Shown: positions 26,263 through 36,559, numbered from the stretch's first letter. The stretch: 64,000 nt of DNA from Haloferax sp. Q22 (GCF_001482285.1 NZ_LOEP01000018.1:1-64000); one strand, 5' to 3'. Notes: a model not told the origin generated them from the sequence alone. Program-made: numbers and translations.

Positions 26263-26337
26263 GGGGACACGTCCCCCGAACCCCGCTTGAACGATTTGGC
26301 CGTCTCGTTGATGTTATCGGCCGGTTGTCGGGTTTCG

Positions 26338-26622
26338 TCAGCGCTCGACGCGGAATCCGGTCTCGCCGTTCGGCTCCTCGTAGGAGACTTCCACGTCCTC
26401 GACGGACGCCATCGGACTCCCCTCGTGGCACCACTCGACCATCGCCTCCACGTCGTCGCGGGGGCCCTCGAAGACGGCCTCGACGCGGCCGTCCGAGAGG
26501 TTCTTCACCCAGCCGTCGACGCCGCGGTCGCGGGCGGTGTCGCGGGTCGTCGCCCGGTAGTAGACGCCCTGTACGTGTCCCGAGACGTAGACGTGCGCGC
26601 GGGTTCGACCGTGTTCGCTCAT
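26338..26622 (-). CDS. acyP: Acylphosphatase
   Basis: A 94-residue protein with the full acylphosphatase signature: the phosphate-binding loop GHVQGVYYR, whose Arg is catalytic, and GWVKNLSDGRVE with the catalytic Asn. It hydrolyses carboxyl-phosphate bonds such as acetyl or acylphosphates. The start at 26622 gives the usual family length. Confidence 0.93.
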   Translation of the reverse strand: MSEHGRTRAHVYVSGHVQGVYYRATTRDTARDRGVDGWVKNLSDGRVEAVFEGPRDDVEAMVEWCHEGSPMASVEDVEVSYEEPNGETGFRVER

Positions 26623-26808
26623 GGCTCCCGATTCGTCGCCCGTCGCCAAAGGCGTGCTGCCCCGGGCGGCCGGTTCGGCGTCTCCGCCGGTGGCCCGGTC
26701 GCCGTCGCTCTATCCCCCGCCGCGACCGCCGTGACCGCCCCGTGCGCCCGCCTCGCACGCATCCCGCGAACCGTCAGCATCTAAGTACGACCCCCACAAC
26801 GCTGGACT

Positions 26809-28170
26809 ATGGAACTCTTCGGCACCGCCGGTATCCGCGGGAGCGCGACGGAGCGAGTCACGCCGGAACTCGCCCTCAGCGTCGGCCGCGCCGCCGGCCT
26901 CGCCGCGCTCGAATCGGACGCGCCCGCCGAGTTCGTCGTCGGCCGCGACGGACGGACAACCGGGCAGGGCCTCGCCGCCGCCGTCGAGGCTGGCCTGCTC
27001 TCCGCCGGCGCGGACGTGACCCGCGTGGGCGTCGTCCCGACCCCGGCGCTCGCCTTCGCCTCGCGTGGTCGCCGCGGCGTCATGCTCACCGCCTCGCACA
27101 ACCCCCCGACGGACAACGGCATCAAGATGTTCGTCGACGGGCAGGAGTACGACCGCGACCTCGAACGCGACATCGAGACGCGGGTCGAGGCGGACGCGCC
27201 CCCGGCCGACTGGGACGACTGGGGTTCGACGGGGACGAGCGGCGTCCTCGACGCCTACCGAAGCGCTATCGTCGCGTTCGCCGGCCGGCACGGGGCGGCC
27301 CTCGACGGCCTCAACGTCGCCGTCGACTGCGGCAACGGGATGTCCGCGCTCGGCACGCCGCAGGTCCTCCGCGACCTCGGCGCGCGCGTCGTCACGCTCA
27401 ACGGGCAGATAGACGGCCACTTCCCCGGGCGCGAGTCGAAGCCGACGCCCGAAACGCTCGCGGACCTCATCGCGTTCGTCGCCGACGGTGACTTCGACTT
27501 CGGCATCGGCCACGACGGCGACGCCGACCGCATCGTCATCATCGACGGGAACGGCGAGGTCGTCCACGAGGACACCGTCATCGCCATCGTCGCCGAGCAC
27601 TACGTCCGCGTCTCCGACGCCGACGACCCGGTCGTCGTCACGACGCCGAACGCCTCGGGCCGCATCGACGAGCGGGTCCGCGAGGCCGGCGGTCGCGTCG
27701 AACGCGTCCGCCTCGGCGCGCTCCACGAGGGCATCGCCAGCGCCCGCGCCGGCGGCGGCGACGTGGTGTTCGCGGCCGAGCCGTGGAAGCACATCCACCC
27801 GTCGCTCGGCGGCTGGATAGACGGCGTCGCGTCGGCGGCGCTCATCGCCCGTCTCGCCGCCGAATCCGGCATGGCCGGCCTGCGCGAACCAGTCACGGAG
27901 CGCCCGTACCGCAAAGTGAGCGTGCCGTGTCCCGACGAGAAGAAGCGGGCGGCGATGACGGCGCTCGAAACCTCGCTTCCCGACGCGATGGCCCCCGAGT
28001 CGGTCGACACCGAGTACGGCGTCCGACTGGAGTTCGCCGACGCGTCGTGGACGCTGGTCCGCCCGTCCGGCACGGAACCCTACATCCGCGTGTACGCGGA
28101 GGCCGACGACGTGGACGCGCTCGTCGACGAGGTGACAGCCGTCGTCGAGGCCGAAATAGAGGTCGCCTGA
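26809..28170 (+). CDS. glmM: Phosphohexomutase, probably phosphoglucosamine mutase
   Basis: A 453-residue alpha-D-phosphohexomutase. The active-site serine is S96 in TASHNPP, the metal loop is DGDADR (about 240-245), and the phosphate-binding C-terminal loop is RPSGTEPYIRVY. All four domains are complete. It interconverts 1- and 6-phosphates of glucosamine, glucose or mannose; the glucosamine assignment follows common archaeal annotation and is not certain. A CTAAGTAC box lies 21-28 bases upstream, so it has its own promoter. Probable roles are glycan and S-layer sugar supply. Confidence 0.85.
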   Translation: MELFGTAGIRGSATERVTPELALSVGRAAGLAALESDAPAEFVVGRDGRTTGQGLAAAVEAGLLSAGADVTRVGVVPTPALAFASRGRRGVMLTASHNPPTDNGIKMFVDGQEYDRDLERDIETRVEADAPPADWDDWGSTGTSGVLDAYRSAIVAFAGRHGAALDGLNVAVDCGNGMSALGTPQVLRDLGARVVTLNGQIDGHFPGRESKPTPETLADLIAFVADGDFDFGIGHDGDADRIVIIDGNGEVVHEDTVIAIVAEHYVRVSDADDPVVVTTPNASGRIDERVREAGGRVERVRLGALHEGIASARAGGGDVVFAAEPWKHIHPSLGGWIDGVASAALIARLAAESGMAGLREPVTERPYRKVSVPCPDEKKRAAMTALETSLPDAMAPESVDTEYGVRLEFADASWTLVRPSGTEPYIRVYAEADDVDALVDEVTAVVEAEIEVA

Positions 28171-28355
28171 ACGGGCTTCCCGGCGGTTTTACCCCGGCGG
28201 AGGTGACCGGTGAGGTGCGAACTCGACGCCCGCGGACGTGAACCGTAGACCCGTTCTCTAGGATTTGCAAACGTGGTGATGCGACGGCGCTGAAACCTCG
28301 AAACGACACCTTTATGCAATTTTCGCGGCCCCTGTCTCAATAGGAGTTCATAGAT

Positions 28356-29486
28356 ATGGACAGACGTTCTTTTGTCAAAGCGGCAGGGGTCGCGGGCATC
28401 GCGGGCCTCGCAGGTTGTACGGGCGGACCGTCCGAGGGGAGCCAGGAGACGACGGCGACGACGACCGAGGAATCCGGCGGCGAAGAGACCACCACGGCCG
28501 AGCAGACGACCGAGGAGTCCGGTCCGGCGGCCAACGTCGGCATGGTCTACGCGCTCGGCGGTCTCGGTGACAAGTCGTTCAACGACGCCGCGAAGCGCGG
28601 CATCGAACAGGCGGAATCGGAACTCGGCATCGCCTACGACGAGGCTCAGCCCTCGGCGGCGGAGGAGTTCCCGCAGTTCCAGCGCCGGTTCGCGCAGTCG
28701 TCGAACCCGGACTACGACCTCGTGTCGTGTATCGGCTACGCGCAGAAGTCCGCGCTCTCCGAAACCGCGCCGAGTTTCTCGGACCAGAAGTTCATGATCG
28801 TCGACGACGTGGTCGACGAGGACAACGTGGCGAGCTACCTGTTCCGCGAGGAACAGGGCTCGTTCCAAGTCGGTTACCTCGCCGGCCTCATCACGACCCA
28901 GGAGTTCTCGGCCGGCTCCGGCTCGACGACGGCTGACTCGAAGAGCGTCGGCTTCGTCGGCGGCACCGAGACTGAGCTCATCCGCAAGTTCCAGGCTGGC
29001 TACGAGGCTGGCGTGGCGCACGCGGACGAGGAAATCTCCGTCGACGTGGCCTACGTCGGGTCGTTCTCCGACTCCGCGAAGGGCAAGGAGATTGCCACCT
29101 CGATGTACGACAACGGCGCTGACGTCGTCTACCACGCGGCCGGCGGCAGCGGCCTCGGCGTCTTCCAGGCGGCCAAAGAGCAGGGCAAGTTTGCCATCGG
29201 CGTCGACTCCGACCAGTCGCAGACCGAGCCGAACTACGCCGACGTCATCCTCGCGTCGATGGTCAAGCGCGTCGAGTCGGCGGTGTACACCTCCGTCGAG
29301 AACGTCGTCAACGACGAGTTCAACGGCGGTTCCACCACGACGCTCGGCCTCGAAGAGGACGGCGTCGCCGCCGTCTACGGCGCGGAACTCGGCTCCGAAA
29401 TCCCGCAGGACGTGAAGGATTCGCTCTCTGAGTCCCGCGAGGCTATTATCGCCGGCGACATCGAGATTCCGACGACGACCGAGTAA
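28356..29486 (+). CDS. BMP family lipoprotein, ABC transporter substrate-binding protein
   Basis: A 376-residue secreted lipoprotein. The N-terminus has a twin-arginine pattern (DRRSFVK) and a lipobox LAGC with Cys 21, followed by a Thr/Glu-rich linker to about residue 55 and a BMP/PnrA-type ligand domain. The family binds nucleosides in characterised bacteria. It is the first gene of the importer at 28356-33634; the ATPase follows after 223 bases and has its own box A, so the binding protein may be made in excess from a separate transcript. Confidence 0.9.
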   Translation: MDRRSFVKAAGVAGIAGLAGCTGGPSEGSQETTATTTEESGGEETTTAEQTTEESGPAANVGMVYALGGLGDKSFNDAAKRGIEQAESELGIAYDEAQPSAAEEFPQFQRRFAQSSNPDYDLVSCIGYAQKSALSETAPSFSDQKFMIVDDVVDEDNVASYLFREEQGSFQVGYLAGLITTQEFSAGSGSTTADSKSVGFVGGTETELIRKFQAGYEAGVAHADEEISVDVAYVGSFSDSAKGKEIATSMYDNGADVVYHAAGGSGLGVFQAAKEQGKFAIGVDSDQSQTEPNYADVILASMVKRVESAVYTSVENVVNDEFNGGSTTTLGLEEDGVAAVYGAELGSEIPQDVKDSLSESREAIIAGDIEIPTTTE

Positions 29487-29677
29487 CGCCGCACTCGACA
29501 CTCGCATTTCTTTCGACGCCGCGCGCCGAGCGACAGGATCCCCAAATGTTGGAGTCAATGTTGCCGGTTTCGCACCACGGGCAGTCGAACATGCTCGCGG
29601 GTTGAACGTTCGAACCCCCCGAGAACCGCCGCGACGATCCGTGTGGACCACTCCCGCGCCGACTCGAATCCCACGAG

Positions 29678-29683
29678 TTTAAG
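29678..29683 (+). promoter_or_regulatory. Box A promoter of the ABC ATPase-permease genes
   Basis: TTTAAG lies 27-32 bases before the ATG at 29710, indicating an independent start for the ATPase and permeases downstream of the binding-protein gene. Confidence 0.5.
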
Positions 29684-29709
29684 CGAACCCCCCCGAAAAA
29701 AGGGTCAAG

Positions 29710-31269
29710 ATGAGCACCGCTGTTCATCTCGACGAAATCACAAAACGGTTCTCCGGCGTCGTGGCGAACGACGACGTGGACCTGACCGTCGAGCGCGGCA
29801 CGGTGCACGCACTTCTGGGAGAAAACGGGGCCGGCAAGACGACGTTGATGAACATCCTCTACGGGCTCTACGAACCCACTGAGGGGACCGTCCACGTGGA
29901 CGGGGAACCGCGGGACTTCGATTCGCCCGCGGACGCCATCGACGCCGGAATCGGTATGATTCACCAGCACTTCATGCTGGTCGACCCCATGACGGTCGCC
30001 GAGAACATCGTCCTCGGCAACGAACCGCGCAAGTGGTTCGGTACGACCGTCGACCGGGAGCGTGCGCGCCAAGAGGTCATCGACCTCTCGAACCGATACG
30101 GATTCGACGTGAACCCCGACGACGCCATCGAGGACGTGAGCGTCGGCGTTCAACAGCGCGTCGAGATTCTGAAAGCACTCTACCGCGGGGCCGACATCCT
30201 CATTCTGGACGAGCCCACCGCGGTCCTCACCCCGCAGGAGGTCGAAGAGCTGTTCCGCGTCTTCGAGGAGCTGACCGCCCAAGGCAAGACGATTATCTTC
30301 ATCAGCCACAAGCTCGGGGAGGCGATGCACGCCGCGGACGACATCACCGTCCTCCGAAACGGGAAGAACGTCGGCACCGTCAAGGCTGACGAGACCTCCA
30401 ACGAGGAACTCGCCGAGCTGATGGTCGGCCGCGAGGTCCTCCTCGAACCGAAGGCCGAGCCGCAGGAACCGGGCGACGAGGTGCTCGCGGTGCAGCACCT
30501 CTCGGCCGAGGACAACCGCGGCATCCCCGCCGTCTCCGACGTGTCGTTCGACATTCGCGAGGGCGAGGTGTTCGGCATCGCCGGTGTCGACGGCAACGGC
30601 CAGTCGCAATTGGTCGAGGCCATCACCGGCCTGCGGACGCCGACCGAGGGCTCGATTTCCTACAAGGGCGGAGACATCACCGACGCCTCCCGCCGCTCCC
30701 GCATCGCCGACGGGATGGCGTACATCCCCGAGGACCGCCACGAGCGCGGGCTCGTGATGGACTTCGACCTCGTCCAAAACGGCATCCTCGGGAGCCAGCA
30801 CAGCCCGACGTTCGCCGCCGACGGCCGGATAAATTGGTCCGACGCGCGCGACCACGCGGAACGAATCATCGACGAATACGACGTTCGACCGCCGCACGCC
30901 GACGCCGACGCGGAGTCCTTCTCCGGCGGCAACCAACAGAAGTTCATCGTCGGCCGCGAGTTCGAACGCGAACCGGACCTCGTCGTCGCCACCCACCCGA
31001 CCCGCGGCGTGGACATCGGCGCGATGGAGTTCATCCACGAGCGGCTCTTGGACCTCCGAGCGGAGGGGAAGGCGGTTCTCCTCATCTCCTCGAAGCTCGA
31101 CGAAGTGCAGGGTCTCTCGGACCGCCTCGGCGTCATGCACGACGGCGAACTCATGGACATCGTAGACCCACGCAACACCACCGAAGAAGAGATTGGCCTG
31201 CTCATGGCCGGCGAACGCCCGAACGCCGCCGAGACCGACGCGGAACCGCCGGTGGGTGACGCCAAATGA
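29710..31269 (+). CDS. ABC transporter ATPase with two nucleotide-binding domains
   Basis: A 519-residue protein with two ABC domains, the arrangement of sugar and BMP/nucleoside importers. The first has Walker A GENGAGKT (about 37-44), a signature VSVGVQQRVE and Walker B LILDEPTA. The second has GVDGNGQSQ in place of Walker A, with Gln instead of Lys, and a signature SGGNQQK. The degenerate second P-loop is usual in this family. It overlaps the first permease by 4 bases. Confidence 0.93.
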   Translation: MSTAVHLDEITKRFSGVVANDDVDLTVERGTVHALLGENGAGKTTLMNILYGLYEPTEGTVHVDGEPRDFDSPADAIDAGIGMIHQHFMLVDPMTVAENIVLGNEPRKWFGTTVDRERARQEVIDLSNRYGFDVNPDDAIEDVSVGVQQRVEILKALYRGADILILDEPTAVLTPQEVEELFRVFEELTAQGKTIIFISHKLGEAMHAADDITVLRNGKNVGTVKADETSNEELAELMVGREVLLEPKAEPQEPGDEVLAVQHLSAEDNRGIPAVSDVSFDIREGEVFGIAGVDGNGQSQLVEAITGLRTPTEGSISYKGGDITDASRRSRIADGMAYIPEDRHERGLVMDFDLVQNGILGSQHSPTFAADGRINWSDARDHAERIIDEYDVRPPHADADAESFSGGNQQKFIVGREFEREPDLVVATHPTRGVDIGAMEFIHERLLDLRAEGKAVLLISSKLDEVQGLSDRLGVMHDGELMDIVDPRNTTEEEIGLLMAGERPNAAETDAEPPVGDAK

Positions 31270-32534
31270 GCGCGGCCGAGAACGCGAAGGCAGTCCTCCG
31301 GCGGCTGACGGCCGCCTCTGCGACGGAGCGCATCCTCATCAGTTTCGCCGCGCTCATCATGGCCGTACTCGTCGGCGCGGTCATCATCCTCGTCTCCGGC
31401 CGCATCACGACGTGCCAGACCGCGGCGACGACGCTGTTCGGTACCGGCTTCTGTTACGACCCCGTCGAAGTGTACCTCGTGTTGTTCAACGGGGCGCTCG
31501 GCGAGCCGTTCCTCGTGAACAGCCCGGGGATTCTCAAACCGCTCAACCCCAACTGGAACCCGCTGAACTTCGGGTTCGCGCTCACGCTCAAGGAGACGAC
31601 GCTCCTCATCTTCACCGGCCTCTCGGTCGCCGTCTCCTTCCGCGCGGGCCTGTTCAACATCGGGACGCAGGGACAGCTCATCCTCGGCGGCCTCGCGACG
31701 GCGCTGTTTTCGTTCTTCGTCGCGCCGCTGCTCCCGTCGGGGCTCGTCGGCGGCCTCATTCTGATTCCGCTCGCCATTGTCGTCGGCGCGCTCGTCGGCG
31801 GCCTCTACGGCGCGATTCCGGGGGCGCTCAAGGCCTACGCCGACGCCAACGAGGTCATCACGACCATCATGCTGAACTTCATCGCGGCGCAGATCGCGTT
31901 CGTCCTCGTCAGCGAGTTCTACGGTAACCCCGACTCGCAGGTCGTCGAGACGACGCCGATTCCCGACTGGGCGACGCTCCTCCCGGTGGCGTTCCCGCAG
32001 GGCGGCGACTTCTCGATTCTCGCGCTCGCGTTCGGCCTCGCGCTCGTCGTCGCCGTCTGGTTCCTGCTCGAACAGACCTCGTTCGGGTACGACCTCCGGA
32101 CGAGCGGCGAACAGCCCGAGGCCGCCGAGTACGGCGGCGTCGACGCCAAGCGCACGACCGTCACGAGCATGTTCCTCTCCGGCGCGCTCGGCGGCATGGG
32201 CGGCGCTATCTGGGTGCTCATGGTCATGGGCAAGTGGCAGGCTGGCGTCCCCGCGCTCGGGTTCGACGGCATCACCGTCTCCATCCTCGCGGGGAACAAC
32301 CCGTTCGGGGTCGTCCCGGCGGCGCTCCTGTTCGGGACGCTCAAATCCGGCTCCCTCGCGGTCCAGTTCGGGACCGGCGTCCCGAAGCAGCTCGTCGGCG
32401 TCCTCCGCGGACTCATCATCCTGTTCGTCGCGATGCCCGAGTTCTTCCGCATGCTCGGCTCCACCATCGACCTCGAACCGGACCGCGAGACCGTGGCCAC
32501 GGACGGCGGCCGCCTCGGAGGTGACGACGAATGA
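31266..32534 (+). CDS. ABC transporter permease (BMP/nucleoside type), first
   Basis: A 422-residue membrane protein of the BPD_transp_2 family with eight or more helices. An extra external loop after the first helix (about 45-110) distinguishes it from the second permease. The family signature region FRAGLFNIGTQGQLILGG is at about 125-142. It starts within the ATPase stop (ATGA overlap) and overlaps the second permease in the same way. Confidence 0.92.
   Translation: MSAAENAKAVLRRLTAASATERILISFAALIMAVLVGAVIILVSGRITTCQTAATTLFGTGFCYDPVEVYLVLFNGALGEPFLVNSPGILKPLNPNWNPLNFGFALTLKETTLLIFTGLSVAVSFRAGLFNIGTQGQLILGGLATALFSFFVAPLLPSGLVGGLILIPLAIVVGALVGGLYGAIPGALKAYADANEVITTIMLNFIAAQIAFVLVSEFYGNPDSQVVETTPIPDWATLLPVAFPQGGDFSILALAFGLALVVAVWFLLEQTSFGYDLRTSGEQPEAAEYGGVDAKRTTVTSMFLSGALGGMGGAIWVLMVMGKWQAGVPALGFDGITVSILAGNNPFGVVPAALLFGTLKSGSLAVQFGTGVPKQLVGVLRGLIILFVAMPEFFRMLGSTIDLEPDRETVATDGGRLGGDDE
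32517..32524 (+). promoter_or_regulatory. Strong Shine-Dalgarno for the second permease
   Basis: GGAGGTGA lies 6 bases before the ATG at 32531, inside the end of the first permease gene. It fits translational coupling in an otherwise mostly leaderless genome. Confidence 0.6.
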
Positions 32535-33634
32535 GTACGACCACTATCGACCGGCTCCGCGACACCGAACTGTCTTACAGAGCGACCCTCGCCGGCGGGG
32601 CGCTGAGCGTCTTCCTGCTCATCGCGCTCCTCGGTCTCGCGTTCCCGAGCAGTATCTGGGGCAACTTCCTCGCCATCCTCACGAGTCGGAGCACGCTCTC
32701 GTCGGCGCTCCGGCTCTCGGTGCCCATCACCTTCGCCGCGCTCGGCGGTATCTTCTCCGAGAAGGCCGGCGTGGTGAACATCGGACTGGAAGGCCTCCTC
32801 ATCATCTCGGCGTTCACCGCGGTCATCACGACGGCCGTCGTCGGCCCCGAGATGACCGTCGTCGGCCTCCCGGCCATCTGGATCGGCTTCTTCGCCGGCA
32901 TCCTCTCGTCGGTGCTGTTCTCGGCGCTGTTCGCCGTGGTCTGCATCCGCTTCAAGGCCGACCAAATCATCGCCGGCCTCGCCGTCTGGCTCATCGCGCT
33001 CGGCCTCGCGCCGTTCGCGGCGACCGTCTACTACGGCGGCGTCAACACCGACAACCTCGGGACGACCCTCGGGACGTGGACGATTCCCGTCCTCTCGGAC
33101 ATCCCGTTTTTCGGCGCGTTCTTCGACGCCGACCCCGCGGTGTACATGATGCTCGTCGCAGTCCCGGCGTCGTGGTACGTCCTGAACCGCACGGCGTTCG
33201 GCCGCCACGTCCGCGCGTCCGGTGAGAACCCCAAGGCGCTCGACACTGTCGGCGTCGACGTGAGCCGCGTCCGCTACGCGGGCGTGCTCCTCTCGGGCTT
33301 CCTCGCCGGTGTCGGCGGCTCCGCGCTGTCGCTCGGCCTCGGACAGTTCGTCGGTAACAACCAGACGATGGTCAACGGGAAGGGCTTTATCGCCATCGTG
33401 GCGTACCTCTTCGGGAACTACAACCCCATCGGCGCGTTCGGCGCGTCGTTCCTCTTCGCGGGGCTGGAGGCCGCCCAGATTCGCCTCCAGCAGGTCCCCG
33501 GCTACGCCATCCCCGACTCGCTCATCCAGACGATTCCGTACGTGACGGTCCTCGTCGTCCTCGCGCTCGTCGGTCGCACCCGCATCCCGGAGGCGGCAGG
33601 CGAGCACTACGACACCGGCGACGACAACCGCTGA
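32531..33634 (+). CDS. ABC transporter permease (BMP/nucleoside type), second
   Basis: A 367-residue BPD_transp_2 permease with about nine helices. The motif FSEKAGVVNIGLEGLLI is the counterpart of the glycine-rich signature in its partner. It is the last gene of the importer. The closest functional analogue is the nucleoside importer of Gram-positive bacteria (BmpA/NupABC), so purine or pyrimidine nucleosides are the best guess for the substrate. Confidence 0.92.
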   Translation: MSTTTIDRLRDTELSYRATLAGGALSVFLLIALLGLAFPSSIWGNFLAILTSRSTLSSALRLSVPITFAALGGIFSEKAGVVNIGLEGLLIISAFTAVITTAVVGPEMTVVGLPAIWIGFFAGILSSVLFSALFAVVCIRFKADQIIAGLAVWLIALGLAPFAATVYYGGVNTDNLGTTLGTWTIPVLSDIPFFGAFFDADPAVYMMLVAVPASWYVLNRTAFGRHVRASGENPKALDTVGVDVSRVRYAGVLLSGFLAGVGGSALSLGLGQFVGNNQTMVNGKGFIAIVAYLFGNYNPIGAFGASFLFAGLEAAQIRLQQVPGYAIPDSLIQTIPYVTVLVVLALVGRTRIPEAAGEHYDTGDDNR

Positions 33635-33781
33635 GCGACCCGGAACCCTCGGTTTCTCCGTTTTCTCTTTCCCGTTTCTCCGATTTCGCCCGTTCGAGCG
33701 TCGCATCCCGGCCGGGGCGGTTCCCGTCGAACTCGCTCCGCGCGGTCGGTGCGGGAGTAAAGAGTTTTCAGCCCGCGATAT

Positions 33782-33790
33782 GGAGGTGAT
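33782..33790 (+). promoter_or_regulatory. Strong Shine-Dalgarno for geranylgeranyl reductase
   Basis: GGAGGTGAT is followed after 3 bases by the ATG at 33794. It complements the 3' end of 16S rRNA well and fixes this start on a leadered mRNA. Confidence 0.6.
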
Positions 33791-33793
33791 ACC

Positions 33794-35209
33794 ATGTCCA
33801 CAGACGAGAACGACACCGCCGAGGAGTCCTCGGCGAGCCCACGGACCCAGTCCGTGGACGTGGTGGTCGTCGGCGCGGGAACCTCCGGCTGTTACGCCGC
33901 CGCCACCATCGCGAACGCGGGCTACGACGTGACCATCGTCGAGCGGAAGTCCGCGGAGGAAGCGGGACACATCGCCTGCGGGGACGCCCTGAAGGGCGCT
34001 GACGCCTTCCCCGAGGCGATTCCGAAGTCGAAAATCGAGCCCGCGTTCACCAACACCGAGGTCGACCACGGCCGCTTCGAGATTCCGCAGGAGGACACCG
34101 TCCTCGATATCCCGGTCCCCGGCGAACTCGCCGTCATCGACCGCTGGGAGTACGGCCGCCTCATCATCGAAGGCGCGGACGAGGCCGGTGTCGAACTCCA
34201 CTACGACACGGTTGTCCAAGACGTGAAACAGGACGACGACGGCACCGTCACCGGCATCGTCGGCAAACACGACGGCGAGGTCGTCGAATACGACGCCGAC
34301 ATCGTCATCGACGGCGCTGGCTCGCTGTCGCTCCTCCAGGACAAGGTAGACTTTTCCGACGCCACCTTCGACACGAACGTCTCCTACCAGCACTTCTCGT
34401 CGGCGTACCGCGAGGTCGTCGAGGTTCCCGAACCCGTCGAGTGGTCGGACGCGCTCGTGTTCAAGCCAGCCGAGGTCGCCGCGGGCTACGTCTGGTACTT
34501 CCCGCGGACCGAGACCGAAATCAACGCTGGCCTCGGCTTCCAGATGACGGAGGAGCCGATGAAGCTCGTCGACGACCTGAAGAAAGACCTCCGGGAGCGT
34601 CCCGAGTTCGAGGGCGCGGAGGTCATCGACAAGCTCGGTGCCGCGCTCCCGACCCGTCGGCCCTACGACTCGGCGACTGCGCCGGGGTACATGGCCGTCG
34701 GCGACGCCGCGGCCCACGTCAACCCGACGACCGGCGGCGGCATCGCCGGCGCGGCCTACGCCGGCAAGTACGCCGGCGAGCAGGCTGCAATCGCGCTCGA
34801 AGCCGGCGACGTGAGCGAGGAGATGCTCTGGCGTTACAACCAGCGCGTCATGGACCACTTCGGCGGCCGCTACGCCAGCCTCGACGTGTACAACATCCTC
34901 TCGACCGCCGTTGACGTGGACGACCTGATGGGCCTTATCGCCTCCATCCCCGGCGAAAAGCTCGCAGAAGCGCTCTACTCCGGGACGACCTCGTTCGGTC
35001 CCGTCCTCCTCGCGCAGACCGCGGCGTCGAGCTACGGCCACTGGAGCCAGATTTACGAGTTCTTCAAAATCAAGCGCCTCGCCGACGAACTGCTGGCCCA
35101 CTACGGCCGCTACCCGAGTCGGCCGAGCGCCCTCGAGGGCTGGAAGGTCGAGCGAGACCGCATCATGGACGACATCTACGAACTCACGGGCGCGGACCCG
35201 AAGTACTGA
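33794..35209 (+). CDS. Geranylgeranyl reductase family flavoprotein
   Basis: A 471-residue FAD-dependent reductase. A short acidic N-terminus precedes the FAD-binding motif VVGAGTSG (about 26-32); the C-terminal FAD contact is [17 protein letters not shown]. This family saturates the double bonds of geranylgeranyl chains on archaeal lipids (digeranylgeranylglycerophospholipid reductase) or of menaquinone side chains. The lipid role is favoured but not proven. The end overlaps the convergent histidine kinase gene by 26 bases. Confidence 0.87.
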   Translation: MSTDENDTAEESSASPRTQSVDVVVVGAGTSGCYAAATIANAGYDVTIVERKSAEEAGHIACGDALKGADAFPEAIPKSKIEPAFTNTEVDHGRFEIPQEDTVLDIPVPGELAVIDRWEYGRLIIEGADEAGVELHYDTVVQDVKQDDDGTVTGIVGKHDGEVVEYDADIVIDGAGSLSLLQDKVDFSDATFDTNVSYQHFSSAYREVVEVPEPVEWSDALVFKPAEVAAGYVWYFPRTETEINAGLGFQMTEEPMKLVDDLKKDLRERPEFEGAEVIDKLGAALPTRRPYDSATAPGYMAVGDAAAHVNPTTGGGIAGAAYAGKYAGEQAAIALEAGDVSEEMLWRYNQRVMDHFGGRYASLDVYNILSTAVDVDDLMGLIASIPGEKLAEALYSGTTSFGPVLLAQTAASSYGHWSQIYEFFKIKRLADELLAHYGRYPSRPSALEGWKVERDRIMDDIYELTGADPKY

Positions 35210-36461
35210 CCTCGGTCTCCGCCGCAAACGAGACGTTTCGGAACTCGAACCGGGCACCGCCGTTTTCGCCGTCCGTCGCCGACACCTCCCAGCCGTGCGC
35301 GTCGGCGACGCCGGAGACGATAGCGAGGCCGAGGCCGGTCCCTCGCGAGTCGGTGCTGTAGCCCGACTCGAAGATGCGCTCGCGTTCTTCCGGCGGGATG
35401 CCGGGGCCGTCGTCCTCGACGAAGAAGCCGTCGTCCAGCGGGCCGACCCGGACGTTGACGCCGGGCGTTCCCCCGTCGGTGGCGTCCGGCACCGGTCGTC
35501 TGACTCCCGGGTTCGGTGCCTCGTCGGGCGACGGTCGACCACCTGCCGTGTCGCGCTCGGCTGGGTCGGACGCGGTCTGGTTGCCTGTCGAACTGCGTTC
35601 TACAGCGTCGTCGGATGAAATCCGACTGCCCGTCGAGTCATGCTCGACGGCGTCACCAGACGTAGTCTGGTTGCCTGTGGAACCGTGTTCCACAGCGTTC
35701 CGAAACAGGTTCTCGAAGACGGCGGTGAGCCGTCCCCTGTCGGCGAGCAGTTCCGCGTCGGCCTCGACGGTCAGGCCCGACGCGCCGAGACTGGTGTTCG
35801 TCACCGCGTCCGCGGCCACGGTGGCGAGGCTGACGCGCTCGACCTCGCCGACCGACTCGCCGGCTCGGGCGAGCTGTAACACGTCTTGGATGAGCGCCTC
35901 CATCCGGTCGTGGGCGTCGGCGACCGTCGAGAGGTGCTCGGTCCCGTGGCCGTCGCGGGCGAGTTCGAGCCGCATCTGGGCGACGTTCAGCGGGTTTCTG
36001 AGGTCGTGGGTGATGACCGAGGCGAACTGGTCGAGCCGGTCGTTGCGGCGGCGGAGGTCCGTCTCGCGGGCGTCGCGGTGGGTCGACCACCGGATCGCGC
36101 CGACCGCGAGCGCGACCGACCCGACGAGGAGCGTCCCGTCCTCGAAGACGAGCGTGAACGCTTCGGGCTGGACGACGACCTCGTCGACCGCGTCGCTGAC
36201 GGCGTAGACGGCGACCAGCGCGGTTCCGACGTACAGCGGTCGCCAGACCGTCTGCACGTCGCGGACGCTCCCGACGACGAACGCACCGACGAGCGGAATC
36301 GGAACCAAGAGGAGTTCCACGGCGAACCGGAGCCAGTGAACCTCGGGGCTGTCGGGGAAGACGGCAACTTGGACGACCGCGACGCCGACGGCGATGCCGA
36401 CGACTGCGAGACCCGGACGCAGGTCTGCGTCTTCGGTCGATTCACCTCCGAGGAGCCCCAT
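35184..36461 (-). CDS. Sensor histidine kinase with repeat insertion in the ATPase domain
   Basis: A 425-residue kinase. Four or five membrane helices occupy about 17-125, HisKA follows with H152 in [12 protein letters not shown], then the N-box [10 protein letters not shown] (250-259). Immediately after the N-box three 15-residue repeats begin ([15 protein letters not shown] at 256-270, [15 protein letters not shown] at 271-285, [15 protein letters not shown] at 286-300) plus a decayed fourth, before the G1 box [11 protein letters not shown] (349-359) and RGTGLGLA. The signal and partner regulator are unknown. A minus-strand AT box at about 36485-36493 fits the start. Confidence 0.9.
   Translation of the reverse strand: MGLLGGESTEDADLRPGLAVVGIAVGVAVVQVAVFPDSPEVHWLRFAVELLLVPIPLVGAFVVGSVRDVQTVWRPLYVGTALVAVYAVSDAVDEVVVQPEAFTLVFEDGTLLVGSVALAVGAIRWSTHRDARETDLRRRNDRLDQFASVITHDLRNPLNVAQMRLELARDGHGTEHLSTVADAHDRMEALIQDVLQLARAGESVGEVERVSLATVAADAVTNTSLGASGLTVEADAELLADRGRLTAVFENLFRNAVEHGSTGNQTTSGDAVEHDSTGSRISSDDAVERSSTGNQTASDPAERDTAGGRPSPDEAPNPGVRRPVPDATDGGTPGVNVRVGPLDDGFFVEDDGPGIPPEERERIFESGYSTDSRGTGLGLAIVSGVADAHGWEVSATDGENGGARFEFRNVSFAAETEVSTSGPRP
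35562..35696 (-). repeat. 45-base in-frame tandem repeat, three copies
   Basis: Three consecutive 45-base units encode the 15-residue repeats of the histidine kinase described at 35184. The copies have diverged at both DNA and protein level. The unit starts with codons of the N-box itself (AVEH). Confidence 0.85.
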
Positions 36462-36559
36462 CGCTGGCGGCTATGCACGGGGGGGACAAATAACCGCTGG
36501 CGGTTCGTCGCGGACGGTCCGGTCGATCGCGCGTCGGCTCAGACGAGTCGAGTCGGCCG

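Noticed and set aside
29581-29625. GGGTT...AACCC hairpin upstream of the ABC ATPase
   Set aside because: Only five paired bases around a self-complementary centre; too weak in GC-rich DNA to claim an attenuator.
31919-35542. Very long open frame (1207 codons) on the minus strand
   Set aside because: It lies opposite the permease and geranylgeranyl reductase genes, has repetitive Arg/Asp/Val composition and no recognisable domain. Such frames are common in GC-rich DNA.
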